Notes: generated by a model not told the origin, from the sequence alone. A DNA stretch of 54,342 nt from CAYFYJ01 sp964347415 (GCA_964347415.1 CAYFYJ010000014.1:1-54342); one strand, 5' to 3'; shown: positions 7,551-16,096, counted from the stretch's first letter. Made by a program: numbers and translations.

Positions 7551-9719
7551 ATGGAAAACGAAATCATAGAAAAAGCATTGGAATTATCTAAAATCAGTTC
7601 ATTAAACCCAATGCAAACTTTAGCCATAAAAAAGGGCTTAATAAAAGGTAAAAATCTCGTTGTTGCAGCACCCACAGCTTCTGGCAAAACCCTTCTGTGC
7701 GAATTAGCTGCCCTAAACCTTTTCAGGAATAAAAAAACTAAGATGATTTACATGGGACCACTAGTCGCTCTAGTCTCAGAAAAATACCAATCCTTCAAAG
7801 AAAAATACTCGAAATTAGGAGTGAGAGTCGCTATGTCTGTCGGCGACTACGACTCAACCAGTCAATGGTTAGCAGATTACGACTGGATACTCACTTCGAA
7901 CGAAAAATGCGACTCCCTCATGCGACATAACGTAGGCTGGATCCGAGACGTTGGTCTAATAGTCGTAGATGAAATACACATGCTTCAAGACCCTTCTCGT
8001 GGACCGACACTAGAAGTCACTTTAACAAGACTGAGAGAAACCGTTCCAAACGCCCAAATCCTAGCTTTGTCCGCAACCATAAACAACGTGAAAGAATTAG
8101 GGGAATGGTTAGACGCAGAAACAGTCATTTCAGATTATAGACCAGTTGAATTGCGTGAGGGCATCTATCTTGACTCAAAAATCCAGTTCTTCGGTAACAA
8201 CCCTTACGATCTCAACCCAGTCTTAGACCCAGAACCAGCAATACTACAGAACACGATAAACATGAGAAAACAGGCTTTGTACTTCGTAGCGACGAGAAAA
8301 TACACAGAATCTTTAGCCGAAAACCTAGGAAAGTTCAACCAAAATTTCTTACAAAAGAATGAGAAAAGACAACTGGCAAAACTTTCAGAAGAAGTGAAGA
8401 CTGTCCTAGAAATACCGACAAAACAATGCAGGAAGTTAGCTGACTGTATAAAGAATGGCATCGCATTCCATCATGCCGGTTTACTGTACAAACAAAAGAA
8501 ACTGATCGAGGATAATTTCCGTCAAGGATTATTAAGATGCATAATCTCGACTCCAACCTTAGCTTATGGTGTAAACCTTCCAGCATTCAGAGTCATCATC
8601 CGTGACTTGAGACGTTACTATTCAGGTTATGGCTCTAGGTTTATCCCAGTCTTAGAATACAAACAGTTTGCTGGTAGAGGCGGAAGACCAGATTACGATG
8701 AATGGGGCGAATCAGTTATCATAGCAAAGTCAGAAGGCGAGGCACAAGAGCTAACAGACAAATACATCCTGGGTGAACCAGAAGAAATCAATTCCAAACT
8801 AGCTTTTGATCCTGTCTTGAGGATGCAAACACTTGCTTTGATAGCGTCCAGTTTTGTGAAGACTGAAGACGCTTTAATGAAATTCTTTGAAAAGACCTTT
8901 TTCGCTTACCAGTATGGAGACACTTTTGAGATCAACTCGAAGTTAGAGGAAATCCTGGAGATGTTAGTCGAATTCAAATTCATTACTAGAAAACATGGTA
9001 AACTCAAACCGACCAGAATCGGTAAAAGAGTCTCAGAACTATACATCGACCCGTTCACTGCGCATCACATCATCGGATGTCTTGGAAGGGCTATGAAAAC
9101 CAAACCAAACATATTCAGTTATTTGCACATGATAACCAACACTCTTGAAATGAGACCCTTACTGTCTGTTAGGAACAAAGACTTTGAGGAAATAAACGAT
9201 GTCATTGCCACTAAAAAATTCTTAGAAAAAGTTCCAAAAGACTGGGAATTGGAATTTGACAACTTTCTAAAATCCGTGAAAACGACTTTGATGTTTCAAG
9301 GATGGGTGGATGAACAGACAGAGGATCAGATCTTAGCCAAATTCAGGGTCGCACCAGGAGAATTATGGTCGAGGTTGCATAATGCTGATTGGTTGTTGTA
9401 TGCTTCGCAGGAACTCGCGCTTTTGCTAGGGTATAAAAAACTATTGAGCGACTTAAGAAAAACCAGGGTCAGGACTAAATATGGTGCTAAAGAAGAATTG
9501 ATACCTCTTGTACGATTACAACAAATAGGTCGTGTACGCGCCAGAAAATTGTTCAACGCAGGACTGAAAAGAATCTCAGATTTAAAGAAAACGCCATTAT
9601 CGCGTTTGGAGAGAATCTTAGGGCCCAAAGTTGCAGCAACAGTAAAAAAACAATTAGGGGAAAAGGTTAAAAGTGTTAAAGAAGAGAAACAAGTAACGTT
9701 AACGGGTACGATAAAATGA
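7551..9719 (+). CDS. hel308: Hel308-type Ski2-family DNA helicase
   Basis: Superfamily 2 helicase of the Hel308 group, which unwinds lagging strands at stalled forks in archaea. Motifs: I AAPTASGKTLL (about residues 38-48), II VDEIHML, III LSATINN, IV-V region CIISTPTLAYGVNLP and VI QFAGRGGRPDYDEWG. The family's ratchet and C-terminal helix-hairpin-helix regions follow (VRLQQIGRVRARKLFNAG, residues ~650-668, is a clear HhH). Length 722 aa is normal. It overlaps the methyltransferase start by ATGA, giving a two-gene unit. Confidence 0.93.
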   Translation: MENEIIEKALELSKISSLNPMQTLAIKKGLIKGKNLVVAAPTASGKTLLCELAALNLFRNKKTKMIYMGPLVALVSEKYQSFKEKYSKLGVRVAMSVGDYDSTSQWLADYDWILTSNEKCDSLMRHNVGWIRDVGLIVVDEIHMLQDPSRGPTLEVTLTRLRETVPNAQILALSATINNVKELGEWLDAETVISDYRPVELREGIYLDSKIQFFGNNPYDLNPVLDPEPAILQNTINMRKQALYFVATRKYTESLAENLGKFNQNFLQKNEKRQLAKLSEEVKTVLEIPTKQCRKLADCIKNGIAFHHAGLLYKQKKLIEDNFRQGLLRCIISTPTLAYGVNLPAFRVIIRDLRRYYSGYGSRFIPVLEYKQFAGRGGRPDYDEWGESVIIAKSEGEAQELTDKYILGEPEEINSKLAFDPVLRMQTLALIASSFVKTEDALMKFFEKTFFAYQYGDTFEINSKLEEILEMLVEFKFITRKHGKLKPTRIGKRVSELYIDPFTAHHIIGCLGRAMKTKPNIFSYLHMITNTLEMRPLLSVRNKDFEEINDVIATKKFLEKVPKDWELEFDNFLKSVKTTLMFQGWVDEQTEDQILAKFRVAPGELWSRLHNADWLLYASQELALLLGYKKLLSDLRKTRVRTKYGAKEELIPLVRLQQIGRVRARKLFNAGLKRISDLKKTPLSRLERILGPKVAATVKKQLGEKVKSVKEEKQVTLTGTIK

Positions 9720-10561
9720 ATTGGAATAAAAAAATAGTCAAGTATTATGATTACACTTTGCCGTTCTACAAAAAATTTTGGTACAAGGATTCAGATAGTT
9801 ATGCGATACATTATGGATTATGGGAAAGTGATACAAAAACCCTTGATGAAGCATTGATCAACACAAATAAGTTTCTAGCAAAAATAGTAGGGATAAAATC
9901 GAGTAACATCATTTTGGATGCTGGTTGTGGAGTAGGTGGAAGCTCAATTTGGATTGCAAAAAATTTCGGGGCCCATGTTGTTGGAATTACACTGAGTAAA
10001 AAACAAGTTGAAACCGCAAATAATTTAGCTCTAAGTAAAAAAGTTGACCATCTTGTGAAATTTTATGTGAGAGATTTCCTAGATACAAAATTTCCTAACA
10101 GCTCATTTGATATTGTTTGGGCCATAGAAAGTGTCTGCCATGCCGAAAATAAAAAAGATTTTTTGAAAGAATCTTACAGATTACTTAAACATGGGGGAAA
10201 AATTATAGTAGCTGATGGATTTTTAAAAAGACCTGCACAAAATGATAAGGAAAGGCAAATAATAAAGGATTTTTGTGATGGTCTCGCACTCCCAAATTTA
10301 GAAAAAATTGACACTTTTAAAAAATCTTTAAAAGAAGTTGGGTTTACAAACATAAAATTTTGGGACAAAACAAAAGAAACTCTACCATCTTCAAAAAAAT
10401 TATGTAGGATGTGTAGAATTGCTTATCCGATTTCTAAGGTTGCTGAAAAACTGAAAATTACTTCAAATATATTGACAAAAAATTGTCTGGCTGGAATTGT
10501 TCAGTATGAAGCTGTAAAAATTAAATTGCTTGGGTATGGAATTTTCTATGCGGAAAAATGA
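9716..10561 (+). CDS. class I SAM-dependent methyltransferase, sterol/tocopherol-MT-like
   Basis: 281 aa with a Rossmann methyltransferase core: motif I LDAGCGVGGSSIWIA (near residue 63), post-I VVGITLSKKQV, FDIVWAIESVCHAENK (acidic loop and motif IV) and LKHGGKIIVAD (motif VI). The overall layout (YDYTLPFYKKFWY at the start, a long C-terminal cap) resembles small-molecule methyltransferases of the sterol, tocopherol and UbiE/Coq5 kind, but the substrate is not predictable. Its start overlaps the hel308 stop. Its codons look somewhat more A/T-rich than those of hel308. Confidence 0.8.
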   Translation: MNWNKKIVKYYDYTLPFYKKFWYKDSDSYAIHYGLWESDTKTLDEALINTNKFLAKIVGIKSSNIILDAGCGVGGSSIWIAKNFGAHVVGITLSKKQVETANNLALSKKVDHLVKFYVRDFLDTKFPNSSFDIVWAIESVCHAENKKDFLKESYRLLKHGGKIIVADGFLKRPAQNDKERQIIKDFCDGLALPNLEKIDTFKKSLKEVGFTNIKFWDKTKETLPSSKKLCRMCRIAYPISKVAEKLKITSNILTKNCLAGIVQYEAVKIKLLGYGIFYAEK

Positions 10562-10589
10562 TAATTCTTTGACTGTTAATAAATATTAG

Positions 10590-10687
10590 GGGGTAGTAGT
10601 CTAGTTTGGTAGGACCCAGGCTTAAGATTTGCCGAACGGGTCTTGGAGAAATAGCCTGTAACCCGAGTTCAAATCTCGGCTACCCCA
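10590..10687 (+). tRNA. tRNA gene with an insert, isotype uncertain (Leu UAA-like loop)
   Basis: Acceptor GGGGTAG/CTACCCC, discriminator A, T-arm CCGAG-TTCAAAT-CTCGG and D-arm GTCT...GGAC are all intact. Two readings of the middle compete. Reading 1: a class I tRNA with a perfect anticodon stem CAGGC (10617-10621) / GCCTG (10654-10658), a 4-base variable loop and a ~25-base intron; every splice choice I tried then gives A at position 34, which is not expected in archaea. Reading 2: tRNA-Leu(UAA), because CTTAAGA (10621-10627) is the classic Leu loop; but then the stem is weak, position 26 is missing and the extra arm is ~30 bases. The 3' end is duplicated at 13431-13451. Confidence 0.75.
10667..10687 (+). 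repeat. tRNA 3'-end repeat, left copy (inside the tRNA)
   Basis: The last 21 bases of the tRNA (from the T-loop through the acceptor and the discriminator A) recur exactly at 13431-13451 in the same orientation. This is what integration into a tRNA 3' end leaves behind. The enclosed segment is about 2.76 kb and holds a single gene. Confidence 0.8.
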
Positions 10688-10702
10688 TTCTAGGATCTGA
10701 TA

Positions 10703-10717
10703 ACCAGATAGATTTTT
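10703..10717 (+). repeat. AGATAGATT intergenic element, copy 4
   Basis: ACCAGATAGATTTTT just after the tRNA. The 16 bases from 10706 to 10721 recur at 13419-13434, where they fuse into the displaced tRNA tail through the shared GTTC. Confidence 0.5.
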
Positions 10718-10777
10718 GTTCCCTAATCCTTAATTTAAATAATTATTATCCACACTTTTTGATGGGCAGTAGCAGAC

Positions 10778-13339
10778 CTAACGAGAAATTGTCAAGGGTC
10801 TTTTCCTATATGTGTAATAAGTACGATCCATTAATCTTTTTTTTCTCAATATTCCATCCTCTTCCAATTTACCTAATAAAGTAGATGAATCAGGTTTAGT
10901 CAATGTGTATTCCCATTTCCCTTCAGTGAAACTTGTTAAGCGTTCTATAATATCTCCTCTTTCATATAGCCCTACGGAAATCATAGTTTTATCTAGAAAA
11001 ATTTCAAGATCATTATACATTTTTTCTTTTTCAGAGAGTGGTTTTTCAATCGGCTCAATTTTTGAGGGTTTTAATGTTGGTCTAGAAATTATTGATATTG
11101 AAGTTTTTGGTTTCTCTTTTCTAATTACTGGTTCAACTTTTATTTTTTTACGTCTGGGTTTTCTTTTAGGTTTACGTTTTGATTTTATTTTTTGTAACAA
11201 AAGCTCTACTTCATCTTCATGATCTTTAGTATACCAAACAGATCCTTTGTGTGACCTATTCTCTCCAATTAGACCAGCTTCTTGCAGTCTATTTAAAAAA
11301 ACACGAACGTCAACAACGCTTCTTTTTGTCTCATCTGCCACTTGTTTTGTCCTCATCGCTCTCTCTTTGAGTAACTTGTGAACATTTTCACATTTGGGTC
11401 CGAGAGATTTTAAAGTTACTACATCAGGATCGTCTTTATCCGTATAATAAACATTCCAATTCTTTGATTTCTTGACTTTTAAAAAATCATATTCAACTAA
11501 CTCTCCTAGCACTCTAAGCACGCTCGACTTAAATCTTTTGTTTAGACGCTGGGCCAACTCCGATGTGGTTTTACACCCTTCCTTTTCTACTATTTGTGTT
11601 ATTTCAAAAGCATCCGAACCAAGCGATCTTATCATGGCTTCTCGCTTATGTCGAGGTTTTACATACAAGTATTCATCACGGGCACTCCTATCTCTTTTTT
11701 CATCTTTTTTTGAAAGACCCCGATATATTAATCCTTTACTTAAAAGAAATCTTGCAATTCCTTGCACATACCTCTCATACATTCCCAATTCTTCTGCTAT
11801 TTTGTTTGGTGACAATGGTTTTTTCTTTAAGAGTTCGTACACTTTTTTTCTAGAATCACTCAACGTATATATTGTTGCAAGTCTTTCATTCTTCCCTGAA
11901 GGAACAAAATAATAAGATCCCCTTCCCCTCATATTTTTTATTGTTCCTTCTTCAAGCAATGATTTTACGATTTCCCACAATCTCCATTTTTCTAGTCCTG
12001 TCTCGTCGATAATCTTTTCTAATTTAACTGGAATTCGGGTAACTCTAACTATCTGTCCTTTGTAATCAGATATATATTCAGATGCATATTTAGGAAATGC
12101 TATGGGTTTAAATGGACGTACAGATTCTTTTAGGAAATTAAATGGAATATCCATAGCTTCTTGCAAACCGAGTAACTCAGGGTAACTGGTTTTTTCAAAC
12201 AGGTATTTATCACCATCTAATTCTGTCAAACCAATGTCTCTCATCTCTGATAAAACTCTTTCTACACTGTCTTTATCCGATACTGTTGTGAAATTGAGCA
12301 AGTCTGTTAAACTGAAACTATATTTTTCCACTCCTTCAAGAGACGCAAATTTCTTGAGATGATCTATTACCTCTCGTCTTGCTCTTTCATATTCTTCAAG
12401 TTGAGGTGGCAGATACCATTTGCTGATCTTACCCGAACCATAATGTCTCACGAGTCCCCGTTCCTCTAGACCTTTAAGCAATTTTGAAAGAATAAACCCA
12501 CTTGTTTCAAAACCTACCTTCTTTAATTCTGATACAAGAGTGGAAGTAGGAAAGCTCGACCTTTCGAGTAATTCAAATATCTTAGCAACTCGTCCTCCCG
12601 TTTCTTTTATGGCTCTTAGTTCTCTATCTTTCAATACTTCAATTCCTTGTTCTGGTCTAACAAAGTATATTTGCTTGGGGTGTTCTCCGAGTTGTTGATA
12701 TAACAACCGATGTTTTCTCAATCGACCCAGAGTATAAACAACTTTTACTTCTGGGATTTTCAATAAAACTGATAGTTCTTTCAATCCACTTGGGGATTTA
12801 TTCAAAATGTCGTATGCTTCTCTTTGTTTTGGTTTTAAACATAGAAGTCTAGCTAATCTTCTATTTTCTTCAGATGGGACATAGTAAAACCTACTATAAC
12901 CCGAGTATTTTTCCAATCCCTCCCCTTTAACTAAGGCATTCACACAGCTTCTAGCAACCTTATTCTTAAGTCTAGATCCTTCTATTATTTGATGCATATT
13001 TTTTGGAGAATTCCTACATAGTTCTCTAATAAGTTTTAAATTTTTTTTTCGTTTGAATCTCCATGACATTAATCTTTCGTTTTCTGGGTTCGTAGAATAA
13101 ACTTCTCTAGAATCTGTTTCATGATACTCTATCAATAAACCTCTTTCTCTGATTTCGTTTAATCCCCCTTGAATTTTTTCATATGAGAGTCCTGGATAGG
13201 ATAATAATTCTTCGGTTGTTTTTGGTGATTCAAACAATATTTCAAATATCCCCTTTGCTGGATCAGGCAGACTACCTATTATTTCTCGTATTCCATACGG
13301 AGGGGTATTATTTAAACCCTGAACTGTGATGGGTTTCAT
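10778..13339 (-). CDS. giant protein of about ten tandem winged-helix domains
   Basis: 853 aa made almost wholly of winged-helix units. Each has a helical part ending in an L-x-x-x-G-L/I pattern and a beta wing ending in an aromatic doublet: EVYSTNP (~80), FYYVPSEENRR (151), IYFVRPEQG (224), WYLPP (308), KYLFEK (378), YYFVPSGKNER (476), YLYVKPRHKR (557), VYYTDKDD (630), VWYTKDHED (701) and YYTYRKR (841). Spacing is mostly 71-84 residues. A very basic linker (720-745, KRKPKRKPRRKK) precedes the last domain. No catalytic or sensor domain is visible. It probably binds DNA over a long stretch, as an architectural protein or multi-site regulator. I know no named family with this layout. It lies alone between the tRNA and its displaced tail. 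Confidence 0.85.
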   Translation of the reverse strand: MKPITVQGLNNTPPYGIREIIGSLPDPAKGIFEILFESPKTTEELLSYPGLSYEKIQGGLNEIRERGLLIEYHETDSREVYSTNPENERLMSWRFKRKKNLKLIRELCRNSPKNMHQIIEGSRLKNKVARSCVNALVKGEGLEKYSGYSRFYYVPSEENRRLARLLCLKPKQREAYDILNKSPSGLKELSVLLKIPEVKVVYTLGRLRKHRLLYQQLGEHPKQIYFVRPEQGIEVLKDRELRAIKETGGRVAKIFELLERSSFPTSTLVSELKKVGFETSGFILSKLLKGLEERGLVRHYGSGKISKWYLPPQLEEYERARREVIDHLKKFASLEGVEKYSFSLTDLLNFTTVSDKDSVERVLSEMRDIGLTELDGDKYLFEKTSYPELLGLQEAMDIPFNFLKESVRPFKPIAFPKYASEYISDYKGQIVRVTRIPVKLEKIIDETGLEKWRLWEIVKSLLEEGTIKNMRGRGSYYFVPSGKNERLATIYTLSDSRKKVYELLKKKPLSPNKIAEELGMYERYVQGIARFLLSKGLIYRGLSKKDEKRDRSARDEYLYVKPRHKREAMIRSLGSDAFEITQIVEKEGCKTTSELAQRLNKRFKSSVLRVLGELVEYDFLKVKKSKNWNVYYTDKDDPDVVTLKSLGPKCENVHKLLKERAMRTKQVADETKRSVVDVRVFLNRLQEAGLIGENRSHKGSVWYTKDHEDEVELLLQKIKSKRKPKRKPRRKKIKVEPVIRKEKPKTSISIISRPTLKPSKIEPIEKPLSEKEKMYNDLEIFLDKTMISVGLYERGDIIERLTSFTEGKWEYTLTKPDSSTLLGKLEEDGILRKKRLMDRTYYTYRKRPLTISR

Positions 13340-13418
13340 GAAATTAAAGATTGAAACTTACTTTTTTAAAGAGATCCAAAATATCTGGAATAGTGAAGAA
13401 GTATTGGAAATGGGAATT

Positions 13419-13451
13419 AGATAGATTTTTGTTCAAATCTCGGCTACCCCA
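13419..13451 (+). repeat. displaced tRNA 3'-end fragment fused to the AGATAGATT element
   Basis: Bases 13431-13451 equal 10667-10687 (tRNA tail) and 13419-13434 equal 10706-10721; the two matches overlap in GTTC. Copy 5 of the intergenic element starts at 13416. The fusion looks like a recombination junction between the GTTC in the tRNA T-loop and the GTTC at 10718-10721. It lacks the rest of the tRNA, so it is a remnant, not a gene. It lies just upstream of the large gene's ATG (minus strand) and after the PAP2 gene's ATG. Confidence 0.8.
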
Positions 13452-13471
13452 CTAATATGCGATTATATGTT

Positions 13472-13936
13472 TTATTTTTTTTGGTATCTTTTGTACACCT
13501 TCTCCACGAAAGTGCCGACCACTATTCCTATAATCGCACCGGCAAAAACATCTTCAATTCTATGAAAACCCAACGCGACTCGGGACGTCGCGACTAAGCC
13601 AGTCAATATCAAAAAGACTATCCCTAATTTTTTATTCTTATAATGGAACATCAGAACACTAGTCGCAGCAAAAATAACTGTAGCATGGCCACTCGGGAAA
13701 GAAAATCCAGTAGGGCATGTAGGCAATCCAATACAAGGACGGGGTATCCCAAAAATTATTTTTAATACATAGCTTATACCATAGCCTATTATTACAGCAG
13801 GTAAGACCAAGAGGACAAACCATGTTATATATTTCCTATGTTTTTTTGGGGCTACAAAAAATAGGATCAATGCTACTAGAGTTGCACCAGCCCAGAATTG
13901 CAGGCCACCGAAAATAGTGATAAATTCCCAAAACAT
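13472..13936 (-). CDS. PAP2-family membrane lipid phosphatase
   Basis: 154 aa, with four or five hydrophobic helices. The three PAP2 catalytic motifs are complete: K-x6-R-P (KIIFGIPRP), PSGH (FPSGHAT) and SR-x5-H-x3-D (SRVALGFHRIED). Such enzymes dephosphorylate lipid phosphates or pyrophosphates; recycling of a polyprenyl pyrophosphate carrier is the obvious guess because a cis-prenyltransferase is encoded at 49.2-49.9 kb. A Cys pair in the loop before the second motif (PCIGLPTC) may form an extracellular disulfide. Confidence 0.88.
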   Translation of the reverse strand: MFWEFITIFGGLQFWAGATLVALILFFVAPKKHRKYITWFVLLVLPAVIIGYGISYVLKIIFGIPRPCIGLPTCPTGFSFPSGHATVIFAATSVLMFHYKNKKLGIVFLILTGLVATSRVALGFHRIEDVFAGAIIGIVVGTFVEKVYKRYQKK

Positions 13937-13969
13937 TGTATATAATTTTTATTATACTATTAAAAATAC

Positions 13970-14551
13970 TTAGAATGTTTTTCTAGCGAATGTTAACCAT
14001 CCAGTATGTATGACCCCAGAAACTTCTGGCAGAGTATGCCTCCCAACTCTCCATTCCCTGACTATGTTCTCAACAGTTTTTATTTGAGTGAAATCCAACC
14101 TGTCCATCTCTCCCCTCACAGAAATGACTTGTTCGATGTAAGGAGAATAAACTGCCAACCACCCGCCAGGTTTCAAAGCCCGAAACGCGTTTTCAACAAC
14201 CTTTTCCGCACCCTTCATATCAAGGGTAATGAGATCAACTTTTTTTTCTTTAATTCCTTCAAAAATATCCTTTTCTTTCACGACTATGTTCCTTAATCCA
14301 GACAATTTCACATTTTTTCTGACAAGCTTGGCAAAGTCAGATCTTTTTTCATAAGTTACGACCTTTCCCTTTCTACAATAGTATGCCAAGAAAATACAAA
14401 GAAAACCAGACCCAGAACCAGCATCAACGATGAGACTATCTGGAGAAATGCCAGTGTATCCCAATATCAACGAAACATCTTTGGGAGTAACTATCTGAGG
14501 TAATCGTTTCAGTTTTTTCAACAAATCTAGTATGTTTTTCTTTCTTTCCAT
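13970..14551 (-). CDS. trmI: tRNA (adenine-N1) methyltransferase, TrmI-like
   Basis: SAM-dependent methyltransferase of the TrmI family (m1A57/58 in archaea). Visible: PQIVTPKDVSLILGYTGISP, motif I VDAGSGSGFLCIFLA, VVTYEKRSDFAKLVRKNV, LITLDMKGAEKVVENA and LKPGGWLAVYSPYIEQV, then REWRVGRHTLPE and HTGWLTFARK. At 193 aa it lacks most of the ~60-aa N-terminal beta domain that typical TrmI proteins carry, so it may be a minimal form. It is transcribed away from the HtpX gene's stop in the same direction and could belong to a run with htpX and lemA. Confidence 0.85.
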   Translation of the reverse strand: MERKKNILDLLKKLKRLPQIVTPKDVSLILGYTGISPDSLIVDAGSGSGFLCIFLAYYCRKGKVVTYEKRSDFAKLVRKNVKLSGLRNIVVKEKDIFEGIKEKKVDLITLDMKGAEKVVENAFRALKPGGWLAVYSPYIEQVISVRGEMDRLDFTQIKTVENIVREWRVGRHTLPEVSGVIHTGWLTFARKTF

Positions 14552-14564
14552 CGATCCACTACTT

Positions 14565-15455
14565 TTACATCGATTTCAAGACTTTTATCCTTTCTTTTAT
14601 CGGTGGATGTGTTGCGTATAAAGAATCAAGACTGCTCTTATTTGGGTCAGCAAAGAACAAGTGTGAAACCGCTTCACTGACTTTCATCTTGCCCGTGTTC
14701 ACTCTCATTATTTTTTCTAGTGCTGAAGCCAAGCCTGCCGGATAACGAGTTAATTTGACGGATGACGCATCGGCCAAAAATTCTCTCTTTCTTGATATTG
14801 CGAACTGGACTAGCCTCACGATTATCGGGGCAAATATCGCTAAAATCAAACCCACCAATATCAACATCCCGCCTTTGTCACCATCCTTTTTCCCACCAAA
14901 CCTGAACGTCCTTAAAAACATATGACTGATTATAGCGACTAATCCTACAAGAACTGCAACTAATGTTGCGAACCTTATGTCATAGTTTTTTATATGGGAG
15001 AGTTCATGCCCTATGACACCTTCGATCTCGTCCCTCTTCAGATTCTTCAACAAACCCGTGGTAACAGCCACGCTCGCATGTTCTGGGTCTTTTCCAGTAG
15101 CAAATGCATTGATGTCATCACTTTCAATGACGTAAATTTTGGGTTTAGGTATACCACCTGCTATGGATAGTCCTTCGACAGCGTTTATCAAATGAATGTA
15201 TCTTCTATCACCCTCTTTCACTGGCTTTGCCTTAGTTGCTGCTAGAACCACTCTATCGCCGTAATTGTAAGAACCATATGTGTACACGAAGACTATGACC
15301 ATACTGAATATTAAAAAAACTATTGACAATTCTGGGACAAAAATTTGGCCCATCACATAGATAAAAACAACTAAAAAAGAAAAGACTAGAACCCCGAGTA
15401 AAGCAGAGTTACGTCTATTTTTAGCTATTTGGTCATGAAAACTGATTTTTTTCAT
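14565..15455 (-). CDS. htpX: HtpX membrane zinc metalloprotease
   Basis: 296-aa M48B peptidase. Zinc motif HELSH in GVIGHELSHIKNYD, third ligand Glu in REFLADASSVKLTRYP, and two N-terminal plus two central membrane helices (LVFSFLVVFIYVMGQIF; ATLVAVLVGLVAIIS; MLILVGLILAIFAPIIV). It degrades or checks membrane proteins. The start codon directly follows the lemA stop; the lemA-htpX pairing is widespread in prokaryotes and points to a joint role. Confidence 0.93.
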   Translation of the reverse strand: MKKISFHDQIAKNRRNSALLGVLVFSFLVVFIYVMGQIFVPELSIVFLIFSMVIVFVYTYGSYNYGDRVVLAATKAKPVKEGDRRYIHLINAVEGLSIAGGIPKPKIYVIESDDINAFATGKDPEHASVAVTTGLLKNLKRDEIEGVIGHELSHIKNYDIRFATLVAVLVGLVAIISHMFLRTFRFGGKKDGDKGGMLILVGLILAIFAPIIVRLVQFAISRKREFLADASSVKLTRYPAGLASALEKIMRVNTGKMKVSEAVSHLFFADPNKSSLDSLYATHPPIKERIKVLKSM

Positions 15456-16013
15456 CTAGAACTTCACTTTTACTGGTTTTCTTTCAACTTCTTTTATCTC
15501 AAAGAACTCCCTTTCCTTTCCTTTGCCAGCCATCCCTGCGAACCATTTACCTGGTACGGTTGTTATCGTGTTGTTGAAACCTAGGACTGAATCGTTGTAG
15601 AATTGTCTGGAATATGCCACTTTATTCTCTATTCCTTCCAACTGCTCTTGCAATAGTTTGAAGTTTTCAGTCGCTCTCAACTTTGGATAGTTTTCAGCTA
15701 TGGCAAAAATTGTTTTTAACGCTTTTGTCAATTCTCCGTCTGCTTTAGCTTTAGCTTCCATACTACCCGCTTTCATCATGTTTTCTCTCGCCTTTGTCAC
15801 CATCTTTATAGCGTCTTTCTCATGTTTCATATAACCCCTCACAGTCTCGACTAGGTTTGGAACTAGATCTGCTCTCTTCTTCAACTGTACGTCTATCTGT
15901 GACCACGCGTTATCGATTCTGTTGGAAAGTACTATTATCTTATTGTAGTAGGATACAATTATCCCGATCGCTATCAGGACTACAACCCCCAAAATAATTA
16001 AAAACCAAACCAA
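15456..16013 (-). CDS. lemA: LemA family membrane-anchored coiled-coil protein
   Basis: 185 aa: a single N-terminal membrane helix (WFLIILGVVVLIAIGIIVSYY) followed by the LemA helical bundle (NRIDNAWSQIDVQLKKRADLVPNL is the hallmark, split here across 24 residues; ENYPKLRATENFKLLQEQL; ENKVAYSRQFYND). The start appears to be TTG, with AGGGGTGAT a few bases upstream and no ATG giving the right N-terminus. The gene abuts htpX. Confidence 0.92.
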   Translation of the reverse strand: MVWFLIILGVVVLIAIGIIVSYYNKIIVLSNRIDNAWSQIDVQLKKRADLVPNLVETVRGYMKHEKDAIKMVTKARENMMKAGSMEAKAKADGELTKALKTIFAIAENYPKLRATENFKLLQEQLEGIENKVAYSRQFYNDSVLGFNNTITTVPGKWFAGMAGKGKEREFFEIKEVERKPVKVKF

Positions 16014-16096
16014 TATATCACCCCTACTATTTTATTAAAACTATACTTTAAGAACTTTTAAATAACTTTAAATTCTTTTGAGACCTCTAATTAATC

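Noticed and set aside
11472..11912. Plus-strand 146-codon frame inside the tandem winged-helix gene
   Set aside because: Opposite to a strong 853-codon gene with clear domains; product has no recognisable pattern.
13419..13451. Second functional tRNA
   Set aside because: Only the T-loop, 3' T-stem strand and acceptor strand are present; the 5' half and anticodon are missing.
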